Of a DNA stretch of 53,718 nucleotides, positions 25,857-33,034 are shown piece after piece (positions within the stretch are counted from its first letter, which is position 1; every line of letters begins with the position of its first letter). Location of the stretch: contig CAMVJQ010000011.1 of assembly GCA_947167845.1 (NCBI GenBank), forward strand, positions 1 through 53,718, given 5' to 3'. A program made the translations under genes and the position numbers. Source of the DNA: an uncultured Prevotella sp. GTDB taxonomy: Bacteria; Bacteroidota; Bacteroidia; Bacteroidales; Bacteroidaceae. The notes below the pieces were generated by a model that saw only the letters and a program-made list of their open reading frames with translations, had not been told where the DNA came from and searched no databases.

Positions 25857-26755
25857 TTCTTGGCCATGTCTATATCCTGCTTGCGTGGCGGCACTATGCG
25901 ACTGAACTTCAAGTCCTTGGGGATGGTGTCGATGGCTGCGTCCTTCACCTTGCAGTATTTCTTCACTAGATTCCGGTACTGCCTGACACCATAGTGGTTA
26001 AGAGAGTCACAGGCACGGTTGTATCCTTCACAGAACGCCTTCAGTTGCCTTTGGCGGTTCTTGTCGTCCATGCCCTTGCCTCTCACCACAAAGGCCCCCA
26101 TCTGGATATCCTGTTTTCTTGTGTCGAATATCACCCTGTGCTTTAACATCCGGGCCTGCGCAGCCTGTGGTTCAGTCAGCAACAGAGCATCCATCTCATT
26201 ATTCTCCAACATCTTCAGCCTGACGTGCACATCATTGATCTGGATACGGAACACGCGCTCCGGCTTCACCTTCGCACTGTCCACCACCATATCCCCCAAA
26301 AGGTCAGTCACCGAATAGCGGGTCATGGCCAGCATCTTGTCATCCAGATGCTTCAAGTCCATGATACGCGCTCCCCTATTAGTCACCAACTGCCAGTAGG
26401 CATTAGTAGCCGTCAGATACCGCAGGGAGTCACCCTGATGTTTCATCCGTTCTGCCCTGACAAGGTCTGTCACGCCAACCTCGACACGCTTGTTCATAAG
26501 GGCCGTGTCCACATCCATCTGAGCCGTGAAGTGCTTCAGGCGGATATCCACCACCGTGTCAAACAGATGATGGTCTTTCGCCAAGTAGACTGGCAGGCAG
26601 TCGAGCGTCGGCATAACGGCTACCTTCAGGGCTGCCGAGTCCTCACGTGCCTGCCTGAGGCGTTGGGCTCTGGTCTGCCGCTTGGTCTCCTCGTATGATT
26701 GTCCGCAACTGAAAAGCACTAGTGCGGCTATTATTCCTATCAGTATTCTCTTCAT
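25838..26755 (-). CDS. Periplasmic solute-binding lipoprotein (NMT1/SsuA-like)
   Basis: The 305-residue protein has a lipobox (IIAALVLFSCGQ, C17) and a type-2 periplasmic binding fold: LKVAVMPTLDCLPVYLAKDHHLF begins the mature domain, then VGVTDLVRAERM and NEMDALLLTEPQAAQA. This is the pattern of NMT1/SsuA/THI5-like ligand-binding proteins, which usually serve ABC importers of thiamine precursors, sulfonates or similar. No permease or ATPase gene is adjacent, so the substrate and partner are unknown. The linker after the lipidated Cys is strongly basic (KRQTRAQRLRQAR). It overlaps the downstream TPR gene by 19 bases if the first ATG of that gene is used, and is divergent from radA. Confidence 0.75.
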   Translation of the reverse strand: MKRILIGIIAALVLFSCGQSYEETKRQTRAQRLRQAREDSAALKVAVMPTLDCLPVYLAKDHHLFDTVVDIRLKHFTAQMDVDTALMNKRVEVGVTDLVRAERMKHQGDSLRYLTATNAYWQLVTNRGARIMDLKHLDDKMLAMTRYSVTDLLGDMVVDSAKVKPERVFRIQINDVHVRLKMLENNEMDALLLTEPQAAQARMLKHRVIFDTRKQDIQMGAFVVRGKGMDDKNRQRQLKAFCEGYNRACDSLNHYGVRQYRNLVKKYCKVKDAAIDTIPKDLKFSRIVPPRKQDIDMAKKWLGKK

Positions 26756-26762
26756 AATCGGT

Positions 26763-26771
26763 GCAAAGGTA
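26763..26771 (-). promoter_or_regulatory. -7 box for the lipoprotein-TPR operon
   Basis: TACCTTTGC on the minus strand, eight bases before the ATG at 26755. It is divergent from the radA promoter about 130 bp away. Confidence 0.45.
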
Positions 26772-26798
26772 CTGCTTTTTAAGTGAAAATTGAAGGAT

Positions 26799-26891
26799 GA
26801 AGAGTGAAGAATTTACTGCCGCCGTACTTAAAAATAGTTAAATGCAGGGGAGAGCAGTAGTAAATTCTTCAATTACCACACTTCACTCTTC
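26799..26891. repeat. Two nested inverted repeats between divergent promoters
   Basis: GAAGAGTGAAG (26799-26809) pairs with CTTCACTCTTC (26881-26891), and the partly overlapping GAAGAATTTACT (26806-26817) pairs with AGTAAATTCTTC (26859-26870). Both matches are perfect. The left arms share GAAG, and the right arms are separated by 10 nt. The structure fills the lipoprotein-radA spacer. Confidence 0.65.
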
Positions 26892-26902
26892 TCTTTTCTT
26901 CG

Positions 26903-26911
26903 TACCTTTGC
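26903..26911 (+). promoter_or_regulatory. -7 box for radA
   Basis: TACCTTTGC lies seven bases before the radA ATG (26919), so the transcript would be almost leaderless. No clear -33 box; the right arm of the inverted repeat sits at that distance. Confidence 0.5.
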
Positions 26912-26918
26912 GCCCGTT

Positions 26919-28331
26919 ATGGCAAAAGACAAGACAGCATACGTATGCTCCAACTGCGGCCAGGAGTCGCCGAAGTGGATTGGGAAATGTCCCGTCTGCG
27001 GACAGTGGAATACTTTCAAGGAAATCAAGGTGGCAGTAGCCTCCCCTAAGCCAGGTGAGGCCAGAAGGGGGCTGGGGGGGGGCTCTATCCACGACTCAGC
27101 AGCCTTGACAGGCAAGGCCCTTCGTCTTCGCGACATATCCAACCACGATGATCCCCGTATTGACATGCACGATGAGGAACTCAATCGCGTGCTGGGCGGC
27201 GGTCTGGTCCCCGGCAGCATCGTACTCCTGGGTGGCGAACCAGGCATCGGCAAGTCCACGCTCTCCCTGCAAACCATGCTCCACATGCCTGAGAAGAAGA
27301 TCCTCTACGTCAGTGGAGAGGAGAGTGCCCACCAACTGAAGATGCGTGCCAACCGTCTCCTGATGGGGAGCGGAGGTGCGGAGGAACACGAAAACTTCCT
27401 CATCCTGACTGAGAACTCGCTAGAGACCATCTTTGACCATATCAAGGAGCAGCAGCCGGAGATTGTCGTCATCGACTCCATCCAGACCATCATGACCGAG
27501 GATGTCGAATCGTCGGCCGGAAGCATCGCCCAAGTACGTGAGTGTGCCTCTTCCCTACTCCGCTTTGCCAAGACCAGTGGCGTGCCCGTCATCCTGATAG
27601 GCCATATCACGAAGGAAGGCTCTCTTGCGGGTCCGAAGATTCTGGAGCATATCGTCGATGCCGTCATCCAGTTTGAGGGCGACCAGCATTATATGTACCG
27701 CATCCTGCGCTCGATGAAGAACCGCTTTGGCTCTACAGCCGAACTGGGCATTTACGAGATGCAGCAGACAGGACTCCGACAGGTCAGTAACCCTTCGGAA
27801 CTGTTGCTGACACAGGATCACGAGGGACTGTCGGGCATCGCCATCTCCTCTGCCATTGAGGGAGTGCGTCCCTTCCTCGTCGAGTCACAGGCCCTCGTCA
27901 GCAGTGCAGCCTACGGCACTCCCCAGAGAAGCGCGACAGGCTTCGACCAGCGCCGTCTGAACATGCTGCTGGCTGTCTTGGAGAAGCGCGTGGGCTTCAA
28001 ACTGATGCAAAAGGACGTGTTCATCAATATCGCCGGCGGCCTCCGTGTCACTGACCTAGCCATGGACCTCAGCATTATTGCTGCCGTCCTCTCCAGCAAT
28101 GTCGACACACCCATCGAGTCAGGCTGGTGCATGTGCGGAGAGGTAGGACTCTCTGGTGAGGTACGCCCTGTAAACCGTATAGAACAGAGAATCGCTGAAG
28201 CCGAGAAATTAGGCTTCAAGGATATCATCCTGCCTAAATATAATATGCAGGGCTTCGATCACAAAAAGTACCACATCACACTTCATCCCGTCCGCAAAGT
28301 AGAGGAAGCACTCCGTGCCCTCTTCGGCTAA
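26919..28331 (+). CDS. radA: DNA repair protein RadA
   Basis: RadA is a RecA-like, hexameric helicase that extends heteroduplex during recombination. The 470-residue product shows the N-terminal zinc finger (CSNCGQ...CPVCGQW, residues 10-29), Walker A GGEPGIGKST near 105, the RadA-specific KNRFGSTAELG motif near 268, and a Lon-protease-like C-terminal domain (GLSGIAISSAIEGVRPFLVE through PVNRIEQRIAEAEKLGF). The linker between zinc finger and ATPase is longer than in E. coli RadA and includes KPGEARRGLGGGS, encoded by a GC-rich repeat like those in the mannan operon spacers. The gene appears intact and monocistronic. Confidence 0.93.
   Translation: MAKDKTAYVCSNCGQESPKWIGKCPVCGQWNTFKEIKVAVASPKPGEARRGLGGGSIHDSAALTGKALRLRDISNHDDPRIDMHDEELNRVLGGGLVPGSIVLLGGEPGIGKSTLSLQTMLHMPEKKILYVSGEESAHQLKMRANRLLMGSGGAEEHENFLILTENSLETIFDHIKEQQPEIVVIDSIQTIMTEDVESSAGSIAQVRECASSLLRFAKTSGVPVILIGHITKEGSLAGPKILEHIVDAVIQFEGDQHYMYRILRSMKNRFGSTAELGIYEMQQTGLRQVSNPSELLLTQDHEGLSGIAISSAIEGVRPFLVESQALVSSAAYGTPQRSATGFDQRRLNMLLAVLEKRVGFKLMQKDVFINIAGGLRVTDLAMDLSIIAAVLSSNVDTPIESGWCMCGEVGLSGEVRPVNRIEQRIAEAEKLGFKDIILPKYNMQGFDHKKYHITLHPVRKVEEALRALFG
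27039..27090. repeat. GC-rich palindromic repeat inside radA
   Basis: CCTCCCCTAAGCCAGGTGAGG is followed by GGGGGCTGGGGGGGGCTCT. The CCCCTAA ... G-run ... TCT order resembles the intergenic repeats at 9325, 9414 and 10570. It is in frame, adds Gly/Arg-rich residues to the RadA linker and leaves the reading frame open. Confidence 0.5.
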
Positions 28332-28364
28332 TTACGAAAAAAAATCTACTTTTATCTTTTTCAG

Positions 28365-28396
28365 TTTGCGGATTGGGAAAAAATGTGTAACTTTGC
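28365..28396 (+). promoter_or_regulatory. Promoter of the HprK-S24-PqqD-ABC cassette
   Basis: TTTG (28365-28368), a 19-nt spacer and TAACTTTGC (28388-28396) match the consensus. It gives the cassette its own transcript, separate from radA, and rules out the earlier in-frame start at 28383. Confidence 0.7.
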
Positions 28397-28415
28397 AACC
28401 AAAATCGTGATTGTC

Positions 28416-29279
28416 ATGTATAAATTATACTATAAGGTAGCAGGTCACGTATTCTCACTGAATATAGGGACAGAGGATCATCTTGACCAATTGAAACAAT
28501 ATGAACCGTTTCTGACGGAAGCAACCGATGAAACAGTTTTTCACCTTGAAATCGTAGACCATCTCCCCATGTCTGTCTTCCACGAGGAACTGCGGCAGGA
28601 AGACGAGGGGCAGACGATTGTGGCAGGCCATTTGTCATCTGGCGAACCCTACTTCGAGTTCTGGCTAGGTACAAGACTGTGTTCAACCCTGCTGTCGACT
28701 ACAGACTACAAGACGGGTAAAATACTGGTAAAGGAAAACTGGACATTCGGCGTGAACAATGCTATCATGGTGATGTATGCGATGGCCACATCCAAAAGCC
28801 GCACTGCTCTATTCCACTCATCTGTAGTGAGTTACAAAGATCGCGCCTATATGTTCCTAGGCCATAGTGGTACGGGCAAAAGCACCCACTCAAGCCTGTG
28901 GCTGAAGTATATCGAGGGGACAGAACTGCTAAACGATGACAACCCTGTGGTGCGCATCCTTGACAATAATGAGGTGTGGGTCTACGGATCCCCATGGAGT
29001 GGCAAGACGCCCTGCTACAGGAATGTCAGTTACCCTGTGGGAGCCATTGTGAAACTGAGCCAGGCTCCCTACAACCAGATTGAGCGTTTAAAGGGTGTCA
29101 AGGCCTATGCTGCCGTGATGCCTTCGATCTCTGGTAAACGTTGGGACAAAGATCTGGCTGAGGGGCTTCACGAGACGGAGAACCTCCTTGTTCAATTTGT
29201 ACCAATATGGCATCTGGATTGTCTGCCCGACGAAGGGGCTGCCCTACTCTGCCGTAAGAACTGCGCTGATGAATCATAA
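28416..29279 (+). CDS. HprK-like P-loop kinase of a peptide-modification-like cassette
   Basis: This protein of 287 residues (from the ATG at 28416) begins MYKLYYKVAGHVFSLN. The C-terminal half carries a P-loop, GHSGTGKST (149-157), followed by ELLNDDNPVVR and VWVYGSPWSGKT, the pattern of HPr serine kinase/phosphorylase-like proteins found beside PqqD-like proteins. The N-terminal half is unassigned. True HPr kinases act on PTS proteins; the short HprK-like proteins in lasso-peptide clusters phosphorylate peptide substrates. An in-frame extension to 28383 is excluded because it covers the -7 box. The stop overlaps the next start by 11 bases. The biochemical target is unknown. Confidence 0.75.
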   Translation: MYKLYYKVAGHVFSLNIGTEDHLDQLKQYEPFLTEATDETVFHLEIVDHLPMSVFHEELRQEDEGQTIVAGHLSSGEPYFEFWLGTRLCSTLLSTTDYKTGKILVKENWTFGVNNAIMVMYAMATSKSRTALFHSSVVSYKDRAYMFLGHSGTGKSTHSSLWLKYIEGTELLNDDNPVVRILDNNEVWVYGSPWSGKTPCYRNVSYPVGAIVKLSQAPYNQIERLKGVKAYAAVMPSISGKRWDKDLAEGLHETENLLVQFVPIWHLDCLPDEGAALLCRKNCADES

Positions 29280-29742
29280 GATACTGCCCAACAACGAGGT
29301 CATCAGTAGTGTTATCGAGATGCTGGATGCCTGTCCGAGCGTCATCCTGCCTGTTAGGGGGTACAGTATGCTGCCCTTTATCATTGGCGATGTGGAGAGC
29401 GTGGAACTGGTAAAGCCAGATAAGGTGGAGGTAGGCGATGTGGTGCTGGCTTGGATAAATGGCAATCGCTACGTAGTGCATCGGGTAATCCGGATTGATG
29501 GTGAACGTGTGCAACTTATGGGCGACGGGAATTTGGGTGGTGACGAGTACTGCTCCAAAAGCGACGTAAAAGCACGGGCTGACTATGTAATCAACAAGTT
29601 TGGAAAGAAACGTTATCTCTACACGAAGTGGCGTGTCAGGGGCAGTCGGCTCTGGTGGGCTTTGAAACCTGTGCGACGCATCATCCTGGCCATTTACCGA
29701 CGCACAATCTTGAAACTGGAAACAAGAAAAGTACAACGATAG
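29269..29742 (+). CDS. S24/S26-type signal-peptidase-like protease
   Basis: This is a 157-residue protein. The nucleophile box RGYSMLPFI places Ser at S33. VGDVVLAW, then VVHRVIRI with H71 and LMGDGN follow, the usual order of S24/S26 peptidases. A His at the general-base position, as in SipW/ER-type signal peptidases, rather than Lys is suggested by HRVI. The C-terminus is basic and hydrophobic (LWWALKPVRRIILAIYRR), a possible membrane-surface helix, and there is no N-terminal anchor. The ATG at 29269 overlaps the kinase stop; a longer frame from 29188 would overlap by 92 bases and is not used. Leader or signal cleavage of an exported peptide is inferred from context. Confidence 0.75.
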   Translation: MNHKILPNNEVISSVIEMLDACPSVILPVRGYSMLPFIIGDVESVELVKPDKVEVGDVVLAWINGNRYVVHRVIRIDGERVQLMGDGNLGGDEYCSKSDVKARADYVINKFGKKRYLYTKWRVRGSRLWWALKPVRRIILAIYRRTILKLETRKVQR

Positions 29743-29748
29743 AAAGAT

Positions 29749-30018
29749 ATGAAACAGAAAAAAGGATTCGTACTGCGCGAAGTGTGCGGTGAGAAAGTTA
29801 TTGTTGCAGAAGGTATTGAGACTATCGACTTCGGCAAACTAATCAGTTTGAATGACACAGCCGCCTGGATTTGGGAGAAGGCATCTGAACTGGGTGACTT
29901 CACTGCTGAGCAACTGGCAGAGGCCATCTGCAGCGACTACGACGTAGAAGCCGACCGCGCTCTTTCCGACGTGAAGAAGTTGCTTAGTGAATGGCAGCAC
30001 TCCGGACTGTTAGAATAG
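29749..30018 (+). CDS. PqqD-like peptide-recognition protein
   Basis: This 89-residue protein reads GFVLREVCGEKVIVAEG, then FGKLISLNDTAAWIWEKAS, then FTAEQLAEAICSDYDVE and a terminal helix LLSEWQHSGLLE. This is the PqqD/RRE winged-helix pattern (V-re-v-g..-vv.......l-lN-ta..iwe.l-.g.t...l...l...y). PqqD-like domains bind the leader of ribosomally made peptides and hand them to modifying enzymes. Six bases separate it from the peptidase gene and four from the exporter gene. No radical-SAM, cyclase or transglutaminase partner is present, which makes the HprK-like protein the only candidate modifying enzyme. Confidence 0.85.
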   Translation: MKQKKGFVLREVCGEKVIVAEGIETIDFGKLISLNDTAAWIWEKASELGDFTAEQLAEAICSDYDVEADRALSDVKKLLSEWQHSGLLE

Positions 30019-30022
30019 CCGT

Positions 30023-31648
30023 ATGAATTATGCTGTCTGGCTATGGCAGAACACGAAAGGTATCCGCCTGAACATGCTGATACGCATCGTGGCTGGTTTG
30101 GGGCGTGTTGCTCTCGGACTGCTGATGGTGTGGCTTTGCAAGCGGTTTATCGACGTGACTATCCGGATGGAGTCTAGTGACATTATCGGCATGATTGCCC
30201 TGTTGCTGGGTGTGGTTGGCGGCGGCATTCTCTGCCGCCAAGTTTATTATTACCTAGGCATCCGCTCAGGTGCCAGTCAGAGTACCACCATCCGTCTGCG
30301 CATTTTCAGCCGTCTGTTCCGCCGACAGATGTACGACCAGAAAGAGATGCATTCCGGCGATGTGTCATCAAGACTCGAAAAGGACATCGAAGTAGTGAGC
30401 AATGCCACTACTTCACTGATTCCTGACGTAACTGTCACAGTCTTCCAGTTGGCGGGTGCCTTCCTGCTGATGCAGTCGATGGATGCACGCTTGGCCTGGG
30501 CGCTACTGCTGTTGACACCGATATTCCTGTTCGTGGGCAAACTCTTCGCTCGGAAAATGCGGAAGATGACGCTCGACATCCGTAAACAGGAGAGCATCAT
30601 ACAGATGTTGGTACAGGAGACGATGGAGCACAATGCCGTGCTGCGCTCTCTGGAGAGTGGCGACTGGGTGACTGGACGACTGGACGACATGCAGCAAGAC
30701 CTGAAAGGGAAAATCAACAGAAGGGCCCGCTTCACCGTCATTTCACGCCTTCTCATCTCCTCGAGTTTCAGCCTTGGCTATATCATCGCCTTCATCTGGG
30801 GTGCCTTGCAACTCCGAGATGGCATCATCACCTTTGGTGTGATGACCTCATTCCTGCAACTGGTAAGTCAGATTCAACAACCTATCCTGCAGATGGTCAA
30901 TATGATACCCCAGGTCATCCAGACATCGGCAAGCATTGACAGGCTCAATGAACTGGAGACAATAGAGGCAGAAGAGATACAAAGCCAAAATGAGCGGATG
31001 GAGGGCACCTTGGGTGTGAGTGTCCAGAACGTGAGTTTCAGTTATGCCCTTGGTGACCGTCAGATATTGTGCCACTTCAGTTATAACTTTCATCCTGGCA
31101 GCAAGACAGCCCTGATGGGACAGACGGGAGTTGGCAAAACCACTTTATTCAGGCTGCTGCTGGCACTTATCAAGCCAAATGAGGGGACACTGTCCATCTA
31201 TAACGGCAAGGAGAAACAGTACATTTCAGAGAACACCCGCTCCAACTTCGTCTTTGTGCCACAGGGCAACACACTGATGAGCGGTAGCATCCGATACAAC
31301 CTACAACTCGCAAAGCCTGATGCAACAGAAGAAGAACTTCAAAGAGTACTTCATACGGCTATGGCCGACTTCGTCAATGACTTGCCGGAGGGAATGGATA
31401 CAGAGTGTGGCGAAAGGGGCAGTGGTCTTAGTGAGGGTCAGGCTCAGCGTATCGCTATCGCACGAGGTCTGCTGAGACCTGGCAGTATTCTGCTACTCGA
31501 CGAGATCAGTTCGTCACTGGACGAGCATACAGAACATGAACTGTTTCGGCAAATATTCGAAAAATACCCTGACAAAACCATGATATTCATTACCCATCGT
31601 CCAGAAGTATGTAAACTGTGCAATGAGGTAGTCAATATTGGGCAGTAG
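30023..31648 (+). CDS. ABC exporter (fused membrane and ATPase domains)
   Basis: The 541-residue half-transporter has about six membrane segments in residues 1-300 (for example VAGLGRVALGLLMVWLC and MIALLLGVVGGGILC) and an ATPase domain with Walker A GQTGVGKTTLF near 365, Q-loop VFVPQGNTLMSG, signature LSEGQAQR near 470, Walker B SILLLDEISSSLD and the switch His in THR. The exporter core is shorter than lipid flippases (about 580) and has no N-terminal C39 peptidase domain, so leader cleavage would fall to the S24/S26 protein. It would work as a homodimer. It ends 8 bases from the convergent serine palmitoyltransferase gene, so nothing follows it in the operon. Confidence 0.87.
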   Translation: MNYAVWLWQNTKGIRLNMLIRIVAGLGRVALGLLMVWLCKRFIDVTIRMESSDIIGMIALLLGVVGGGILCRQVYYYLGIRSGASQSTTIRLRIFSRLFRRQMYDQKEMHSGDVSSRLEKDIEVVSNATTSLIPDVTVTVFQLAGAFLLMQSMDARLAWALLLLTPIFLFVGKLFARKMRKMTLDIRKQESIIQMLVQETMEHNAVLRSLESGDWVTGRLDDMQQDLKGKINRRARFTVISRLLISSSFSLGYIIAFIWGALQLRDGIITFGVMTSFLQLVSQIQQPILQMVNMIPQVIQTSASIDRLNELETIEAEEIQSQNERMEGTLGVSVQNVSFSYALGDRQILCHFSYNFHPGSKTALMGQTGVGKTTLFRLLLALIKPNEGTLSIYNGKEKQYISENTRSNFVFVPQGNTLMSGSIRYNLQLAKPDATEEELQRVLHTAMADFVNDLPEGMDTECGERGSGLSEGQAQRIAIARGLLRPGSILLLDEISSSLDEHTEHELFRQIFEKYPDKTMIFITHRPEVCKLCNEVVNIGQ

Positions 31649-31656
31649 CCTTCTTC

Positions 31657-32844
31657 CTATTTGATAATACCCTGCTCTGTGAATATCTTTTTCAGGGCTA
31701 CCACCGAGCGGTCTACCTGCTCCTTCGTATGCGTTGCCATGAGGGCGTAGCGCACAAGAGTGTCTTGAGGCGCACAGGCGGGAGGAATGACGGGGTTGAT
31801 GAACACGCCGGCCTTGAATGCAAGGGCAGTCACGAGGAATGTCTTCTGCGCATCACGCACATAAAGAGGAATGATAGGGCTCTCAGTCTCACCAATCTCG
31901 AAGCCTTCCTCGCGGAATCGCTTCAGGGCATAGTTGGTCACGTCCCAAAGGGCCTGGATGCGCTCCGGCTCCTGCTGTATGATGTGCAGAGCCTCCATGG
32001 CGGCTGCCGTGGCAGCAGGGGTGTTGGAGGCGGAGAAGATATAGGTGCGGCAGGTGTGACGCAGGAAATTGATGGTATCCCAGTCGGAGGCAATGAATCC
32101 ACCAATGGATGCAAGCGACTTGGAGAATGTGCCCATAATGAGGTCAATCTCGTCAGTTAGCCCGAAGTGGTCGCACACGCCCCTTCCCTGACGACCGAAG
32201 ACACCGATGCCGTGGGCCTCGTCGACCATGATGGAGCAATTGTACTTGTGCTTGAGTTCGACAATCTCCGGCAGTTTGGCCAGGTCGCCCTCCATGGAGA
32301 ACACGCCGTCGACCACGATGAGTTTGATGGCCTCCTGCGGCAATTTCTGGAGTACGCGCTCGAGATCCTCCATGTCGTTGTGCTTGTAGTGGAGTTGCTT
32401 GGCAAACGACAGACGCCGACCGTCGACAATCGAGGCATGGTCGCGATCGTCGCAGATGATGTAGTCATCCTTCCCGACGACCATTGCCAGCACACCCTGA
32501 TTGACGGAGAATCCTGTAGAGAAGCAGAGACAGTCGTCCTTGCCGATGAACTCAGAAATCTCCTTCTCGAGTTGCACATGCAGGTCGAGCGTACCGTTGA
32601 GAAACCGGCTGCCTGCGCACCCTGATCCATACTTGTCGAGCGCACGCTTGGCGGCATCGATAATACGCTGGTCGCCCGTCAGCCCTGTATAGGCATTCGA
32701 GCCAAACATCAACACCTTGTGGCCTCCCATTTCGACCTCGGTACCCTGCTTTCCCTCAATGGCGCGGAAATAAGGGTAAACGTCAGCCTCCATATACTTC
32801 TGCGGCTCACGATAGTGCTTGTATCTTTCTTGTAACTGTCCCAT
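31657..32844 (-). CDS. spt: Serine palmitoyltransferase (AOS family)
   Basis: The 395-residue PLP enzyme joins serine to a fatty acyl thioester, the first step of bacterial sphingolipid synthesis. Motifs are MFGSNAYTGLTG, KYGSGCAGSRFLNGT (substrate site), CFSTGFSVNQGVLA, the PLP aspartate in IMVDEAHGIGVFG (D208) and the PLP lysine in GTFSKSLASIGGF (K242). Length and motifs match the Bacteroides SPT rather than BioF or Kbl, which share the fold. The start at 32844 is chosen because an in-frame TTG extension (32886) lies inside the -7 box. It is divergent from a lipid kinase gene across a 190-bp promoter region. Confidence 0.88.
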   Translation of the reverse strand: MGQLQERYKHYREPQKYMEADVYPYFRAIEGKQGTEVEMGGHKVLMFGSNAYTGLTGDQRIIDAAKRALDKYGSGCAGSRFLNGTLDLHVQLEKEISEFIGKDDCLCFSTGFSVNQGVLAMVVGKDDYIICDDRDHASIVDGRRLSFAKQLHYKHNDMEDLERVLQKLPQEAIKLIVVDGVFSMEGDLAKLPEIVELKHKYNCSIMVDEAHGIGVFGRQGRGVCDHFGLTDEIDLIMGTFSKSLASIGGFIASDWDTINFLRHTCRTYIFSASNTPAATAAAMEALHIIQQEPERIQALWDVTNYALKRFREEGFEIGETESPIIPLYVRDAQKTFLVTALAFKAGVFINPVIPPACAPQDTLVRYALMATHTKEQVDRSVVALKKIFTEQGIIK

Positions 32845-32882
32845 TCCGATTTTGGTAACGTTATTTATTTTTAATTCAGGCT

Positions 32883-32891
32883 GCAAAGTTA
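32883..32891 (-). promoter_or_regulatory. -7 box for serine palmitoyltransferase
   Basis: TAACTTTGC on the minus strand, giving a leader of about 35 nt to the ATG at 32844. The -33 region is weak. Confidence 0.5.
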
Positions 32892-32985
32892 CACATTTTT
32901 TCGCAAAACGTGCAAGAAATTCTTAATAAATGTCGTTTTTGGGGAATTTTACCGCATTATTGATGCATTTTTCAATAGAATTATG

Positions 32986-32994
32986 TATATTTGC
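32986..32994 (+). promoter_or_regulatory. -7 box for the lipid kinase
   Basis: TATATTTGC, 40 bases before the ATG at 33035. It is divergent from the serine palmitoyltransferase promoter about 95 bp away. Confidence 0.5.
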
Positions 32995-33034
32995 AGTTGA
33001 TTTCTAACGTGACAAGACACTTGTAGGATAGATT

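Noticed and set aside
29188..29268. Longer start for the S24/S26 peptidase
   Set aside because: It would overlap the kinase gene by 92 bases and encode residues that are just the shifted kinase end. ATG 29269 gives the family N-terminus.
28416..29279. True HPr kinase of carbon catabolite control
   Set aside because: No ptsH-like gene is near, the N-terminal half does not look like HprK_N, and the neighbours are PqqD, peptidase and exporter genes.
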